From JAEINY01 sp942490535 (GTDB lineage Bacteria > Bacteroidota > Bacteroidia > Bacteroidales > Marinilabiliaceae), in the NCBI GenBank assembly GCA_942490535.1, contig CALNXQ010000002.1, positions 186,001 to 250,000 of the forward strand: a DNA stretch of 64,000 nt, in the 5' to 3' direction. How positions within the stretch are numbered: position 1 is the first letter of the stretch; each line of letters starts with the position of its first letter. This document shows positions 17,055 to 24,684 of the stretch, piece by piece. The notes below the pieces were generated by a model. That model had not been told where the DNA came from. It did not search any database and worked only from the letters and a program-made list of their open reading frames with translations. The translations under genes and the position numbers were made by a program.

Positions 17055-19280
17055 TTATTTTCCTTCGACCCATCTTTTAAGTCGGTTTTCAAATGTTTTC
17101 TTTAACTCAGCAATGAAGCCGTAGGATTCATCATCGATGCGCACCTCACCCTTGGTCACATGGCCCAAAATGGAGAACGGCACTTCTTTTTCCATCATCA
17201 AATCCACAAAATCATCTTGCTTTTCAGGGGATACCGAAACCACCACCCGGCTTTGTGATTCACCGAACAAAAAGGCTTCTTTGCGAACTTCGGCGTCGGA
17301 GGTGATGTCAAATCCAAACTCCAACGGAATGGCACATTCTAATAAGGTGAAGAACAATCCCCCATTGGATACATCATGGACCGAACGCACCAGCCCTTTC
17401 CGAATAATCTCCGAGACAGCATCCTGCACATCCAATTCCTCTTGCACCTTATAATGAGGCGGTGCTGAATACTCAATGCTCAAAATACTGGTGGCATACT
17501 CCGACGAATTTACATCATTCTGCGATTGTCCAATGAGGAAAATCATATCCCCTTTGTGTCGGAACGATAGGGTCGTATGGTGCTTTTTATCCTCTACAAC
17601 CCCGACCATCCCAATAACAGGGGTCGGAATAATAGCTTTTAGCTGGCCTTCTTCTGACCGTTGATTATAAAAACTGACATTGCCACTGACCACCGGTGTG
17701 TTAAAATCATTACAGGCTTTGGAGATTCCTTTAATGGACTGCACAAAAGCGGTGTAAACTTCTTTATCCTGGGGATTCCCAAAATTCAAACAATCGGATA
17801 TGGCCATGGGGATACCGCCCGCACAAACAATATTCCGTGCTGCCTCAGCAATGGCTATCTGCACACCGATAAACGGGTTTGATTTCATGTAAGCAGAATT
17901 ACAATCCATGGTAGCCACCAGTGATTTTTCACTGCCTTCCAAATCAATAAATGCCGAATCGGAAGGGTATTTATGATTATTCGCTTCTTTATTAAAAATG
18001 CGATCAAACTTATCGGTCAACCATTTTTTAGACGCCACATTGAGATTGCCGATCATGACCTTAACCACATCGGGATAATGATCCGGCTCATTATACATGT
18101 TTAGGTTAATCCCCGGATGCTCCTGGCCCTTTTCATCATAGGCCGGCTCATACATCGGAGCCTTGCCCCCTAATCCCACATAATTGGACGGAATGCTAAC
18201 AACCGGATGCCCATTAAAGCGACACGTAACCTGATCGCCTTCGGTAACCTGACCAATCACGCCAACGGACAAGTCCAGTTCATTGGCCACTTTTTCAATG
18301 GCTAAGAGTTTGCCGGGCTCAATACACACCAACAAGCGCCCCCAGGTTTGCGATAGTAATATCTCACGAGCCGTCATTTCAGCATCCCGCTGTGGTACTT
18401 TTTCCAGTTCCAGCAACACGCCGCTATCGGCCCGGGCCGTCATGGCTGCTGCAGCACCAATGATCCCCTGGTTAACGATGGCTTGCATACCGACCACCAA
18501 CTTATTTTCAACAAGTTTTTGAATGGCCCGTTGAAGATGCTTCTCCACCGATACATCCATCATCACATCCAGAGCCACCGTTTTTGTTTCAATCTCGGCA
18601 ATCATCTCCGGATCAAAAATATCCACATCAACGCCGTCCGTTCCGGAGGCTGCTCCTAAAATCAAAATAAAATTACCAACCCCTTTGGCCACACCCGACA
18701 CCAGATCTTCAGTACGGGACACGCCAATGGCCATGTTATTGACCACCGGAGCGGAATTATAACCTTTGGAAAAAGCGATTTCGCCTCCCACCACGGGTAC
18801 CCCAAACTGCTTTTCAAACTGAGTGAGGCCTTCCGTTACTTCTTCAAACAACCACTTGGCGGTGTCGCGCCGACCATCGCCCATACGCAACGAACTTAAT
18901 AACGCAACAGGCTTGGCACCCATGGATGTTAAATCGCGGGTGACCACTCTTAATCCGGTGGATGCTCCCAGACGGGGCTGAATGGCGCAGGGATGATTGT
19001 GTGATTCCACTTTAAAGACACAAGCCATGCCATTTCCCACATCAATGGCTCCGGCACTCTCTTTACCTGCCTGCACCAACACATGATCGCCGGTTCGAGG
19101 TAGCTGTTTCAACCATTTCAACGAATTCTTATAACTGGCATGTTCTGACCACAAGTGAGAAAAGATCTCAAGTTCAAGGGCATTGGGATTCCGGTCAAGA
19201 ATCTCCTTAATCCGGTCAAATTCAGCAGACGTTAAATTCAACTTCTCGGCTTCTACAAATGTTGGTAAAGATGTATCCAT
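17055..19280 (-). CDS. purL: Phosphoribosylformylglycinamidine synthase subunit PurL
   Basis: 741 residues, the small-PurL type that needs separate PurS and PurQ subunits. It begins with the DNPNALELEIFSHLWSEHAS-like segment (active-site His in SEHASYKNS) and contains FKVESHNHPCAIQP. The two ATP-grasp-like AIRS domains carry VVGGEIAFSKGYNSAP and AISDCLNFGNPQDKE. The C-terminal VHDVSNGGLFFTLLE is also typical. It makes FGAM in purine synthesis. purQ and purS are not nearby. It is divergent from the SDR gene. Confidence 0.96.
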   Translation of the reverse strand: MDTSLPTFVEAEKLNLTSAEFDRIKEILDRNPNALELEIFSHLWSEHASYKNSLKWLKQLPRTGDHVLVQAGKESAGAIDVGNGMACVFKVESHNHPCAIQPRLGASTGLRVVTRDLTSMGAKPVALLSSLRMGDGRRDTAKWLFEEVTEGLTQFEKQFGVPVVGGEIAFSKGYNSAPVVNNMAIGVSRTEDLVSGVAKGVGNFILILGAASGTDGVDVDIFDPEMIAEIETKTVALDVMMDVSVEKHLQRAIQKLVENKLVVGMQAIVNQGIIGAAAAMTARADSGVLLELEKVPQRDAEMTAREILLSQTWGRLLVCIEPGKLLAIEKVANELDLSVGVIGQVTEGDQVTCRFNGHPVVSIPSNYVGLGGKAPMYEPAYDEKGQEHPGINLNMYNEPDHYPDVVKVMIGNLNVASKKWLTDKFDRIFNKEANNHKYPSDSAFIDLEGSEKSLVATMDCNSAYMKSNPFIGVQIAIAEAARNIVCAGGIPMAISDCLNFGNPQDKEVYTAFVQSIKGISKACNDFNTPVVSGNVSFYNQRSEEGQLKAIIPTPVIGMVGVVEDKKHHTTLSFRHKGDMIFLIGQSQNDVNSSEYATSILSIEYSAPPHYKVQEELDVQDAVSEIIRKGLVRSVHDVSNGGLFFTLLECAIPLEFGFDITSDAEVRKEAFLFGESQSRVVVSVSPEKQDDFVDLMMEKEVPFSILGHVTKGEVRIDDESYGFIAELKKTFENRLKRWVEGK

Positions 19281-19438
19281 AACACAAAGGTTTAGAGCAT
19301 TTCAATAAATGGGATCTCGGTTTTTTTTCTACTTTTACTTCACAAAAAAGAAAGCTGAATGTAGAGCTGTTTCAGTTATGAAAGTAGAAAAAATAACCCA
19401 AACTGCAAACAGCCTTAACTAAATAACGCAATTAATCA

Positions 19439-20200
19439 ATGAAACAAATAGCATTTGTAACAGGAGCCACCTCTGGCATTGGGAAAGCTACAGCACTTAA
19501 GTTGGCCGGTTTAAAATATAATCTGATTATTACCGGCAGGCGTGCAGACCGATTAGACCAATTTAAGCAGGAATTGGAAAACAAGTATGACATAAAGGTG
19601 CTTTGCCTCAATTTCGACATCCGCCATAATGAGGAAACAGAAGCGGCCATTGCCCAAATGGATGAGGCCTGGAAAAACATCGATCTGCTGATCAACAATG
19701 CAGGTTTGGCCGCCGGAGCTGATCCCATTCAGGAGGGTTTATGGAGTGACTGGGAACAAATGATCGACACCAATATTAAGGGGCTACTTTATCTATCCAA
19801 ACAAATCATCCCCCTGATGATAGAGCGGAAAAAAGGGCACATCGTGAATGTATCCTCCATCGCCGGCAAAGAAGTATATGCTGCCGGTAATGTGTATTGT
19901 GCCACCAAACATGCGGTTGAAGCCATTACCAAAGGGATGCGTATCGACTTGCTGAAACATGGCATCAAGGTTACCTCGGTGGCCCCCGGAATGGTTGAAA
20001 CTGAATTTTCCATTGTCCGCTATCATGGGGATAAAGAAAAAGCCGACAACGTTTATAAAGGCTTAACCCCGCTTTTTGCCAATGACATTGCCGACACCAT
20101 CGAATTTGTGGTGACGCGTCCGCCCCATGTCAACATCAATGAAATACTTGTGATGCCCACCGCTCAGGCCAGTGCGGTATATAACCACCGGGAAGCGTAA
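19439..20200 (+). CDS. SDR-family NADP-dependent oxidoreductase (YdfG-like)
   Basis: 253 residues, classical short-chain dehydrogenase. The cofactor motif is FVTGATSGIGKATALKLAG (TGxxxGIG) with an RRADRLD NADP-preferring loop, the NNAG motif at LLINNAGLAAGA, and the catalytic S and YxxxK in VSSIAGKEVYAAGNVYCATK. It resembles YdfG-type 3-hydroxy acid dehydrogenases; the substrate is inferred. It is divergent from purL and ends in a terminator before array B. Confidence 0.92.
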   Translation: MKQIAFVTGATSGIGKATALKLAGLKYNLIITGRRADRLDQFKQELENKYDIKVLCLNFDIRHNEETEAAIAQMDEAWKNIDLLINNAGLAAGADPIQEGLWSDWEQMIDTNIKGLLYLSKQIIPLMIERKKGHIVNVSSIAGKEVYAAGNVYCATKHAVEAITKGMRIDLLKHGIKVTSVAPGMVETEFSIVRYHGDKEKADNVYKGLTPLFANDIADTIEFVVTRPPHVNINEILVMPTAQASAVYNHREA

Positions 20201-20240
20201 CGATTGAATCAGTCAACATCCGGTTTTAAAGACATATTAA

Positions 20241-20286
20241 AGTCAGAATGACAGACATCTGTATGGCGTCACATTCTGGCTTTTTT
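20241..20286 (+). terminator. Terminator of the SDR gene
   Basis: AGTCAGAATG at 20241-20250 pairs with CATTCTGGCT ending at 20281, with small bulges, followed by a T6 run. Confidence 0.7.
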
Positions 20287-20407
20287 CATTTCCTCTGCCC
20301 AGCAGGCCCGTCAGGTGGATGGCAATAACTGGGGTTCGGTAATTCCTCCATCATAAACGGACTCTAAAAGGATCGACAAATTGATACAACGACCTTGGTT
20401 TATCCCA

Positions 20408-20605
20408 ATGAAGTGTGGCACGCCGATGCGTCACACATGAGGTGAACCGAAGTCACAGGTGACATGGAAGCAAATGACGTGTGATATGGCCCAAAGTCAC
20501 GCATGGTTTGGTGTAAAACCACACGTGATTCCGATGCTTATCACACGTGGTTTTAAGCAATATGACACGTGATTCCAGAGCAAACCACGTGTGGTTTTAA
20601 ATGCA
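20408..20605. repeat. Degenerate tandem array B, strict 22-bp period, CACGTG cores
   Basis: Nine units start at 20408, 20430, 20452, 20474, 20496, 20518, 20540, 20562 and 20584, exactly 22 bp apart with no exception. The shared part is RTCACACGTGRTT (variants include ATGACACGTGATT, ATCACACGTGGTT and ACCACACGTGATT) followed by a looser 9-bp tail often ending GCAA. The core CACGTG is palindromic. A 22-bp step puts successive sites on nearly the same face of the helix. The period rules out a peptide repeat. Both flanking genes point into the region. Confidence 0.8.
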
Positions 20606-20617
20606 CCGACCACCGGC

Positions 20618-20639
20618 CTGGTTAATGCGCATTAACCAG
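20618..20639. repeat. Perfect 22-bp palindrome beside array B
   Basis: The half-site CTGGTTAATGC (20618-20628) is followed immediately by its exact reverse complement (20629-20639) without a spacer. It lies 13 bp after the last array unit. It has the form of a dimeric protein-binding site or cruciform; no T run, so not a terminator. Confidence 0.75.
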
Positions 20640-20697
20640 ACAGGTGAAACGTGACACCTTTGTCCACCAGCCAGGGTGACCCAGTCAGGACATAAAT

Positions 20698-20738
20698 ACA
20701 ACAAACGGCAGATGATCGAATCACCTGCCGCTTGTTGT
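20698..20738 (-). terminator. Hairpin terminator after the serpin gene
   Basis: Arms 20698-20711 and 20725-20738 pair over 14 positions with one mismatch around a 13-nt loop, 21 bp past the serpin stop. The following T run is poor (TATTTATG). Confidence 0.6.
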
Positions 20739-20758
20739 TTAAGAACATCTATTAAGGA

Positions 20759-21985
20759 TTAATTTACGGGATTGTACACCTGCCCCATAAATAAAATGGC
20801 TCCAGTGTCTTTTTCGCGGATGGCAAATAAAAAGGGGCGATCGACTTTAAACAGCAGTGGCAAGCCGCCACCTCCTATTGAAGTATTAACTACTTCCACA
20901 CTGGTCACAGCTGCAGCTTCACTTCCTTCCTCATTCACTTCTATAAAGGTATTGTGCTGGACTTTACTAATAAGGAGATTACCCGGACCTATTTTAGATA
21001 AATCGGCGTCTGAAGTAAACGCCGTTTGCATACCTAATTCCATCAGTGGTTCATTGAGTTTCAACTTGCTTTTAAAAGTAAATTTGGGCAACCACACTTC
21101 AACGCCTTTTTGAGAAAAGGTATTCAGATAGTCGTTCCATTTCTGATCATCCAAACTACTTACAAGCGCCGAAATATCCACTCCTTCATTGGGCAAAATA
21201 ACCACCATTTCAAAATGCTCATTTCCATATGGCATGGAAATACCCGAGCAGTTCTCCGTGGAAAAATGCATCACATCTGCACGTTGCTTCATCATTTCAG
21301 TGGCCACAACGGCCCCTTTACTCAGGGTGAAATCCTCCTTACGGGTCTCTTCTTTTGCAAACTTATAGGTCCATTGACCTTTGAAGTAAACCGCATTGAT
21401 CAAAAACAGAACATGATCGTAACTAATCTCATCCACAATTTCAGGAATGCGCTCTTTGGTTTGATCGCTCACCCATTGATTAATGGTGCTCTTACTAGCC
21501 TCAGCCTGCCCAAAGTCGAGTGATTCAACCCGGGCACCATAGTAATCCGCATTAGTATTAATAAATTCAGGATAGACACTGTACCCTTGCCGGTACCAAA
21601 TGGAATTGGCAATGTTCATATCCACTTTTCGATCGGCATTTAATAAGGCTTTCCGAATAAACTGATTCGATTCATTTAATGCCATTTCATTGGCTATATC
21701 GAAGCCCAAAAGCGTTGTCATTTCATCACGCGTAGTCCCGGAAGCACCATTCCAGGTCATACCCAAAGCCTGGGAAACACTTAACGGTGAAATCAGAACA
21801 TTCTGGAATTCATCGGAATTACCAATGACAGCCTTAAAAAGATCAAAACCAAATTGATTGGAAGATGCTACAAGCGCCTGACTTTTCAAATCCAATTCAA
21901 TGGGTTCGTATTTATTGGTCACCTCATCCTTTTGACAGGACACTGCACCAACACATAGGATTAGCAAAATGGTTACGGTTCTCAT
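20759..21985 (-). CDS. Serpin-family protease inhibitor, predicted lipoprotein
   Basis: 408 residues, full serpin length. The signal peptide ends GAVSC with C17 as probable lipid acceptor. Serpin signatures include NVLISPLSVSQALGMTWNGA, the breach/shutter region VLFLINAVYFKGQWTYKF and the C-terminal DRPFLFAIREKDTGAILFMG. The reactive-centre hinge reads EEGSEAAAVTSV (352-363), the small-residue pattern of inhibitory serpins. Counting from the hinge puts P1 at T368 and P1' at S369. It probably traps serine proteases at the cell surface. Alone between two terminators. Confidence 0.95.
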   Translation of the reverse strand: MRTVTILLILCVGAVSCQKDEVTNKYEPIELDLKSQALVASSNQFGFDLFKAVIGNSDEFQNVLISPLSVSQALGMTWNGASGTTRDEMTTLLGFDIANEMALNESNQFIRKALLNADRKVDMNIANSIWYRQGYSVYPEFINTNADYYGARVESLDFGQAEASKSTINQWVSDQTKERIPEIVDEISYDHVLFLINAVYFKGQWTYKFAKEETRKEDFTLSKGAVVATEMMKQRADVMHFSTENCSGISMPYGNEHFEMVVILPNEGVDISALVSSLDDQKWNDYLNTFSQKGVEVWLPKFTFKSKLKLNEPLMELGMQTAFTSDADLSKIGPGNLLISKVQHNTFIEVNEEGSEAAAVTSVEVVNTSIGGGGLPLLFKVDRPFLFAIREKDTGAILFMGQVYNPVN

Positions 21986-22076
21986 AATTTCGAATTTATT
22001 AGAATGATGATGAGATACTCAAAAGGTTGCGTATCACAGGCACTATTATTCCAATCTACTCCTCCCAAAATAGAAA

Positions 22077-22108
22077 AAGCCATTTGCGAACGACATCACA
22101 AATGGCTT
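22077..22108 (-). terminator. Terminator after the 187-189 residue lipoprotein gene
   Basis: AAGCCATTTG (22077-22086) pairs perfectly with CAAATGGCTT (22099-22108). On the minus strand it is followed by TTTTCTATTTT, 25 bp past the stop codon. Confidence 0.75.
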
Positions 22109-22132
22109 AACAAAAGCTATCTGGTAATTTTA

Positions 22133-22702
22133 CTATAGCATCTCGACCGTTTGAGCAAAAGTAACGGTGCCACGCACATTGATTGTTACTTCACAATGCA
22201 CTTTTTTACCACCTTCACCCACAATATCTTCAATTTTAAACGTGATGTCCTCTACCGCATTTCCTTTGACGATGGCTTCCAGCTGAGCGATCAATTCGTC
22301 AACGCCATCTTTCATAAGTTCATTTAACGGCGTTTGTTTTAAGGATGCATCCACTTTAACCTCATAATCATCCAGAATTTGCTCGTACTCACCCGATGTC
22401 CAGGATTCAATAAATACATCGCAAGTCGCTTTCTGAACCTCATTATTAGTTAACGGCTTCACCACAAACCACAATGCTTCAATATTGACACTTTCAATCT
22501 CACCATCCGATTGATCCAATACATCATCAACGGCCGCATTAATTTCGGCAGCCGAAATGGATCCCTTGTATTCTGTTATTTCAGCATTCGATTCAATGGG
22601 AATTGCAATACTCTCTTCAAAAGTGGGGTAAAACTTCAAATCTTTTTCCCCACAAGCCCCTAACAACAGGACTGCCCACACAAAAACAACGATCTTTTTC
22701 AT
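22133..22702 (-). CDS. Hypothetical lipoprotein
   Basis: 189 residues. The N terminus MKKIVVFVWAVLLLGAC is a clear lipoprotein signal (LGAC, acceptor C17). The mature part is acidic, with alternating beta strands and no family I can name (for example FYPTFEESIAIPIESNAEIT). It follows the DUF6588-like beta-barrel gene by 23 bp on the same strand, so the two are probably co-transcribed and may work together in the outer membrane. Confidence 0.75.
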   Translation of the reverse strand: MKKIVVFVWAVLLLGACGEKDLKFYPTFEESIAIPIESNAEITEYKGSISAAEINAAVDDVLDQSDGEIESVNIEALWFVVKPLTNNEVQKATCDVFIESWTSGEYEQILDDYEVKVDASLKQTPLNELMKDGVDELIAQLEAIVKGNAVEDITFKIEDIVGEGGKKVHCEVTINVRGTVTFAQTVEML

Positions 22703-22725
22703 CTTTTTATAATTTTATGTTTTGA

Positions 22726-23634
22726 CTATTTCTCGTTAATACCAATCCCTAAACCAACAGCAAAAGTATTTTGCTTGGCAATGTTATAATCCCCATGTAT
22801 CTTCACCGGACCCAAATTGATGCCCAATCCAAGGGTCAGACGCATGGTGTTGGCGCCTTCCATTTCAAATCTAATTTTATCACCTGGTGCAGCATACGGA
22901 TCGACACCACTGTAATCATATTCCACATCCACCTTACTGGACTCATAACCTACTCCTCCATAAAATGTAAGAATAGGAATGGAATAACTGGTTTGCAGAT
23001 TGATCACGGTAGCTTTTGCATCCATATATTCCCCTACTTTAAAGGATTGATTGTAATAACCGACTGCTAAATTCAGCGGTAACAAAGGAATGTATTGATC
23101 CACACTGTGGCGGATTCCCCACCCAAACACATCCACTTTACCAATGTCCTCCACATCTAAGGAGACAAAACGGATGGTCAGATCGGTTCCGTACAAAGAT
23201 CCCACGGTGAGTTGAGGCATGGCTAAAGGCACCATGTTCACATCAAATCCACCGGGAAAGGTATAGTTAAGCAAACCTCCGCTTCCTTCAACGGGAACAG
23301 TAACACCCTCAGTTGGTCCAAAAACCGTGGGTACTTTATAAGGGCCTTGTTCCGGATAAAACTCGCTGTCTGTATAGGCCTGGAAATACTTGGCATCATT
23401 TGGAATGGTAGCCATTTGCACCACAACCCCCAAATAAAACTGAAAGCCCAACTTCTTAAGTTTAGCGTTGTGAAAAAGGCCACTATTGAAGTCAGCAGAA
23501 AAAGCATCGGCAAAGGGTTGCAAGTACATCTTACCATTTTCTTCCGTGTACTTTGATAAGTAATCCTCCAGCGATTGAGCCTGAAGGACTCCTGCCATCA
23601 AACAGGATAGAAAAAATAGGGTTAGTTTTCGCAT
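22726..23634 (-). CDS. Predicted outer-membrane barrel protein, DUF6588-like
   Basis: 302 residues from the ATG at 23634, which gives a good signal peptide (MRKLTLFFLSCLMAGVLQAQ). The frame extends 29 codons upstream without coding character. The mature N terminus SLEDYLSKYTEENGKMYLQP, with NSGLFHNAKLKKLGFQFYLG after it, matches my memory of Bacteroidota DUF6588 proteins. The rest is beta-strand rich and ends with GLGIGINEK. The function is unknown; it is followed by a small lipoprotein gene 23 bp downstream. Confidence 0.75.
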   Translation of the reverse strand: MRKLTLFFLSCLMAGVLQAQSLEDYLSKYTEENGKMYLQPFADAFSADFNSGLFHNAKLKKLGFQFYLGVVVQMATIPNDAKYFQAYTDSEFYPEQGPYKVPTVFGPTEGVTVPVEGSGGLLNYTFPGGFDVNMVPLAMPQLTVGSLYGTDLTIRFVSLDVEDIGKVDVFGWGIRHSVDQYIPLLPLNLAVGYYNQSFKVGEYMDAKATVINLQTSYSIPILTFYGGVGYESSKVDVEYDYSGVDPYAAPGDKIRFEMEGANTMRLTLGLGINLGPVKIHGDYNIAKQNTFAVGLGIGINEK

Positions 23635-23707
23635 ATCACATAAGTTTTTCTCCAATTTACAGTTATAATCACTGAAGGACAACAAAAAAATGATCAAGGT
23701 GAAAAAA

Positions 23708-23740
23708 AAATGGACAAACAATTACATTGTCTGTCCATTT
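23708..23740 (-). terminator. Terminator of the nitroreductase gene
   Basis: Arms 23708-23722 and 23726-23740 pair over 15 positions with one G-T or mismatch and a 3-nt loop. On the minus strand a T9 run follows directly. It lies 22 bp past the stop. Confidence 0.88.
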
Positions 23741-23761
23741 CATATGCTTTTTAGCTTAACA

Positions 23762-24502
23762 CTACATAAAACCTTGATTTTTTAGCACATTCATCAATAC
23801 CTGACTAAAATGCTCATTATCTGCTCTCTTGTAGCGTACATCCGTAAAAACCTGTGCCAATGATTCTTTATTGTTCTCTCTTACAAACTCTTTATTGACC
23901 TCCAAATTCTCTTTCTCACCGTAAATACGATCTATATCTTCCGGTGTGTAATCCTGATACGTTTCATAATGCACCACAGCATCCAACGGCAAACGATCCA
24001 CCTGTTCCGGGGTTTCATCCGGATAACCGATGGTAATGGTTGTCACCGGAACGACACCTTTGGGAAGATTCAATAAATCAATAATTTTATCTGCCATGTA
24101 AGTGGTTGTTCCCAGATAGCAGATGCCAAGACCTTTAGCTTCTGCGGCAATACAAATATTTTGAGCCACCAATAGGGCATCAATAGCAGCAGTCATAAAG
24201 GACAAAAAGTTATCATAGCCAGGCTCTGCATGACGCTGTTGGCACCATTTATTAAACCGGTTAAAATCGGCACAAATGGTTAATGTCACCGGTGCATTAA
24301 CAATCATTGGTTGATTAAAATGAAACGGCGCCAGGGCTTTCTTCTTCTCTTCATCACGTGTAACAACCACACTATACACCTGCATATTACCGGTTGTAGA
24401 TGCTCTTATACCGGCCTCCAGAATGGCATTTAAAAGGGTATCATCTATATTCTTATCTGAGTATTTTCGAATGGTTTTGTGTTGTAGTAACAAATCAAGC
24501 AT
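23762..24502 (-). CDS. Nitroreductase-family flavoprotein (NfsA/FRP-like)
   Basis: 246 residues. The N-terminal LLLQHKTIRKYSDKNIDDTL is the FMN-binding RSxRxF-like motif of the family, with R and K for phosphate contacts. AEAKGLGICYLGTTTYM and VTTITIGYPDETPE are the other conserved parts. FMN-dependent NAD(P)H reduction of nitro- or quinone compounds is the expected activity. It stands alone with its own terminator. Confidence 0.9.
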   Translation of the reverse strand: MLDLLLQHKTIRKYSDKNIDDTLLNAILEAGIRASTTGNMQVYSVVVTRDEEKKKALAPFHFNQPMIVNAPVTLTICADFNRFNKWCQQRHAEPGYDNFLSFMTAAIDALLVAQNICIAAEAKGLGICYLGTTTYMADKIIDLLNLPKGVVPVTTITIGYPDETPEQVDRLPLDAVVHYETYQDYTPEDIDRIYGEKENLEVNKEFVRENNKESLAQVFTDVRYKRADNEHFSQVLMNVLKNQGFM

Positions 24503-24627
24503 GAGGTATAGTTATTAAGTGAGTTAAATTATTAGACGTCGAAATTGGTTTAAACTTCAAAAGTATAAAATGATATTCTCCCAACCCAATGAAAAAGAAT
24601 TTGATTACTCGGACTTTATAATAAAAA

Positions 24628-24663
24628 CTCACCCCACTGCCCTAAGAATGGCAATGGGGTGAG
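24628..24663 (-). terminator. Terminator of the chemoreceptor gene
   Basis: Arms 24628-24641 and 24650-24663 pair over 14 positions with one mismatch. On the minus strand TTTTTATTA follows, 21 bp past the stop. Confidence 0.8.
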
Positions 24664-24684
24664 CTAAAATGTCTAATAATTTGA

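Larger units (their letters stand above)
20201..20758. other. Convergent intergenic region with repeat array B and two terminators
   Basis: 558 bp between the SDR and serpin stop codons. It holds the SDR terminator (20241-20286), about 140 bp with no feature I recognise, the tandem array (20408-20605), a perfect 22-bp palindrome (20618-20639), about 60 bp more, and the serpin terminator (20698-20738). No credible gene. Confidence 0.7.

Noticed and set aside
20408..20605. CRISPR array
   Set aside because: The period of 22 bp is far too short for repeat plus spacer, every unit has diverged, and no cas gene is nearby.
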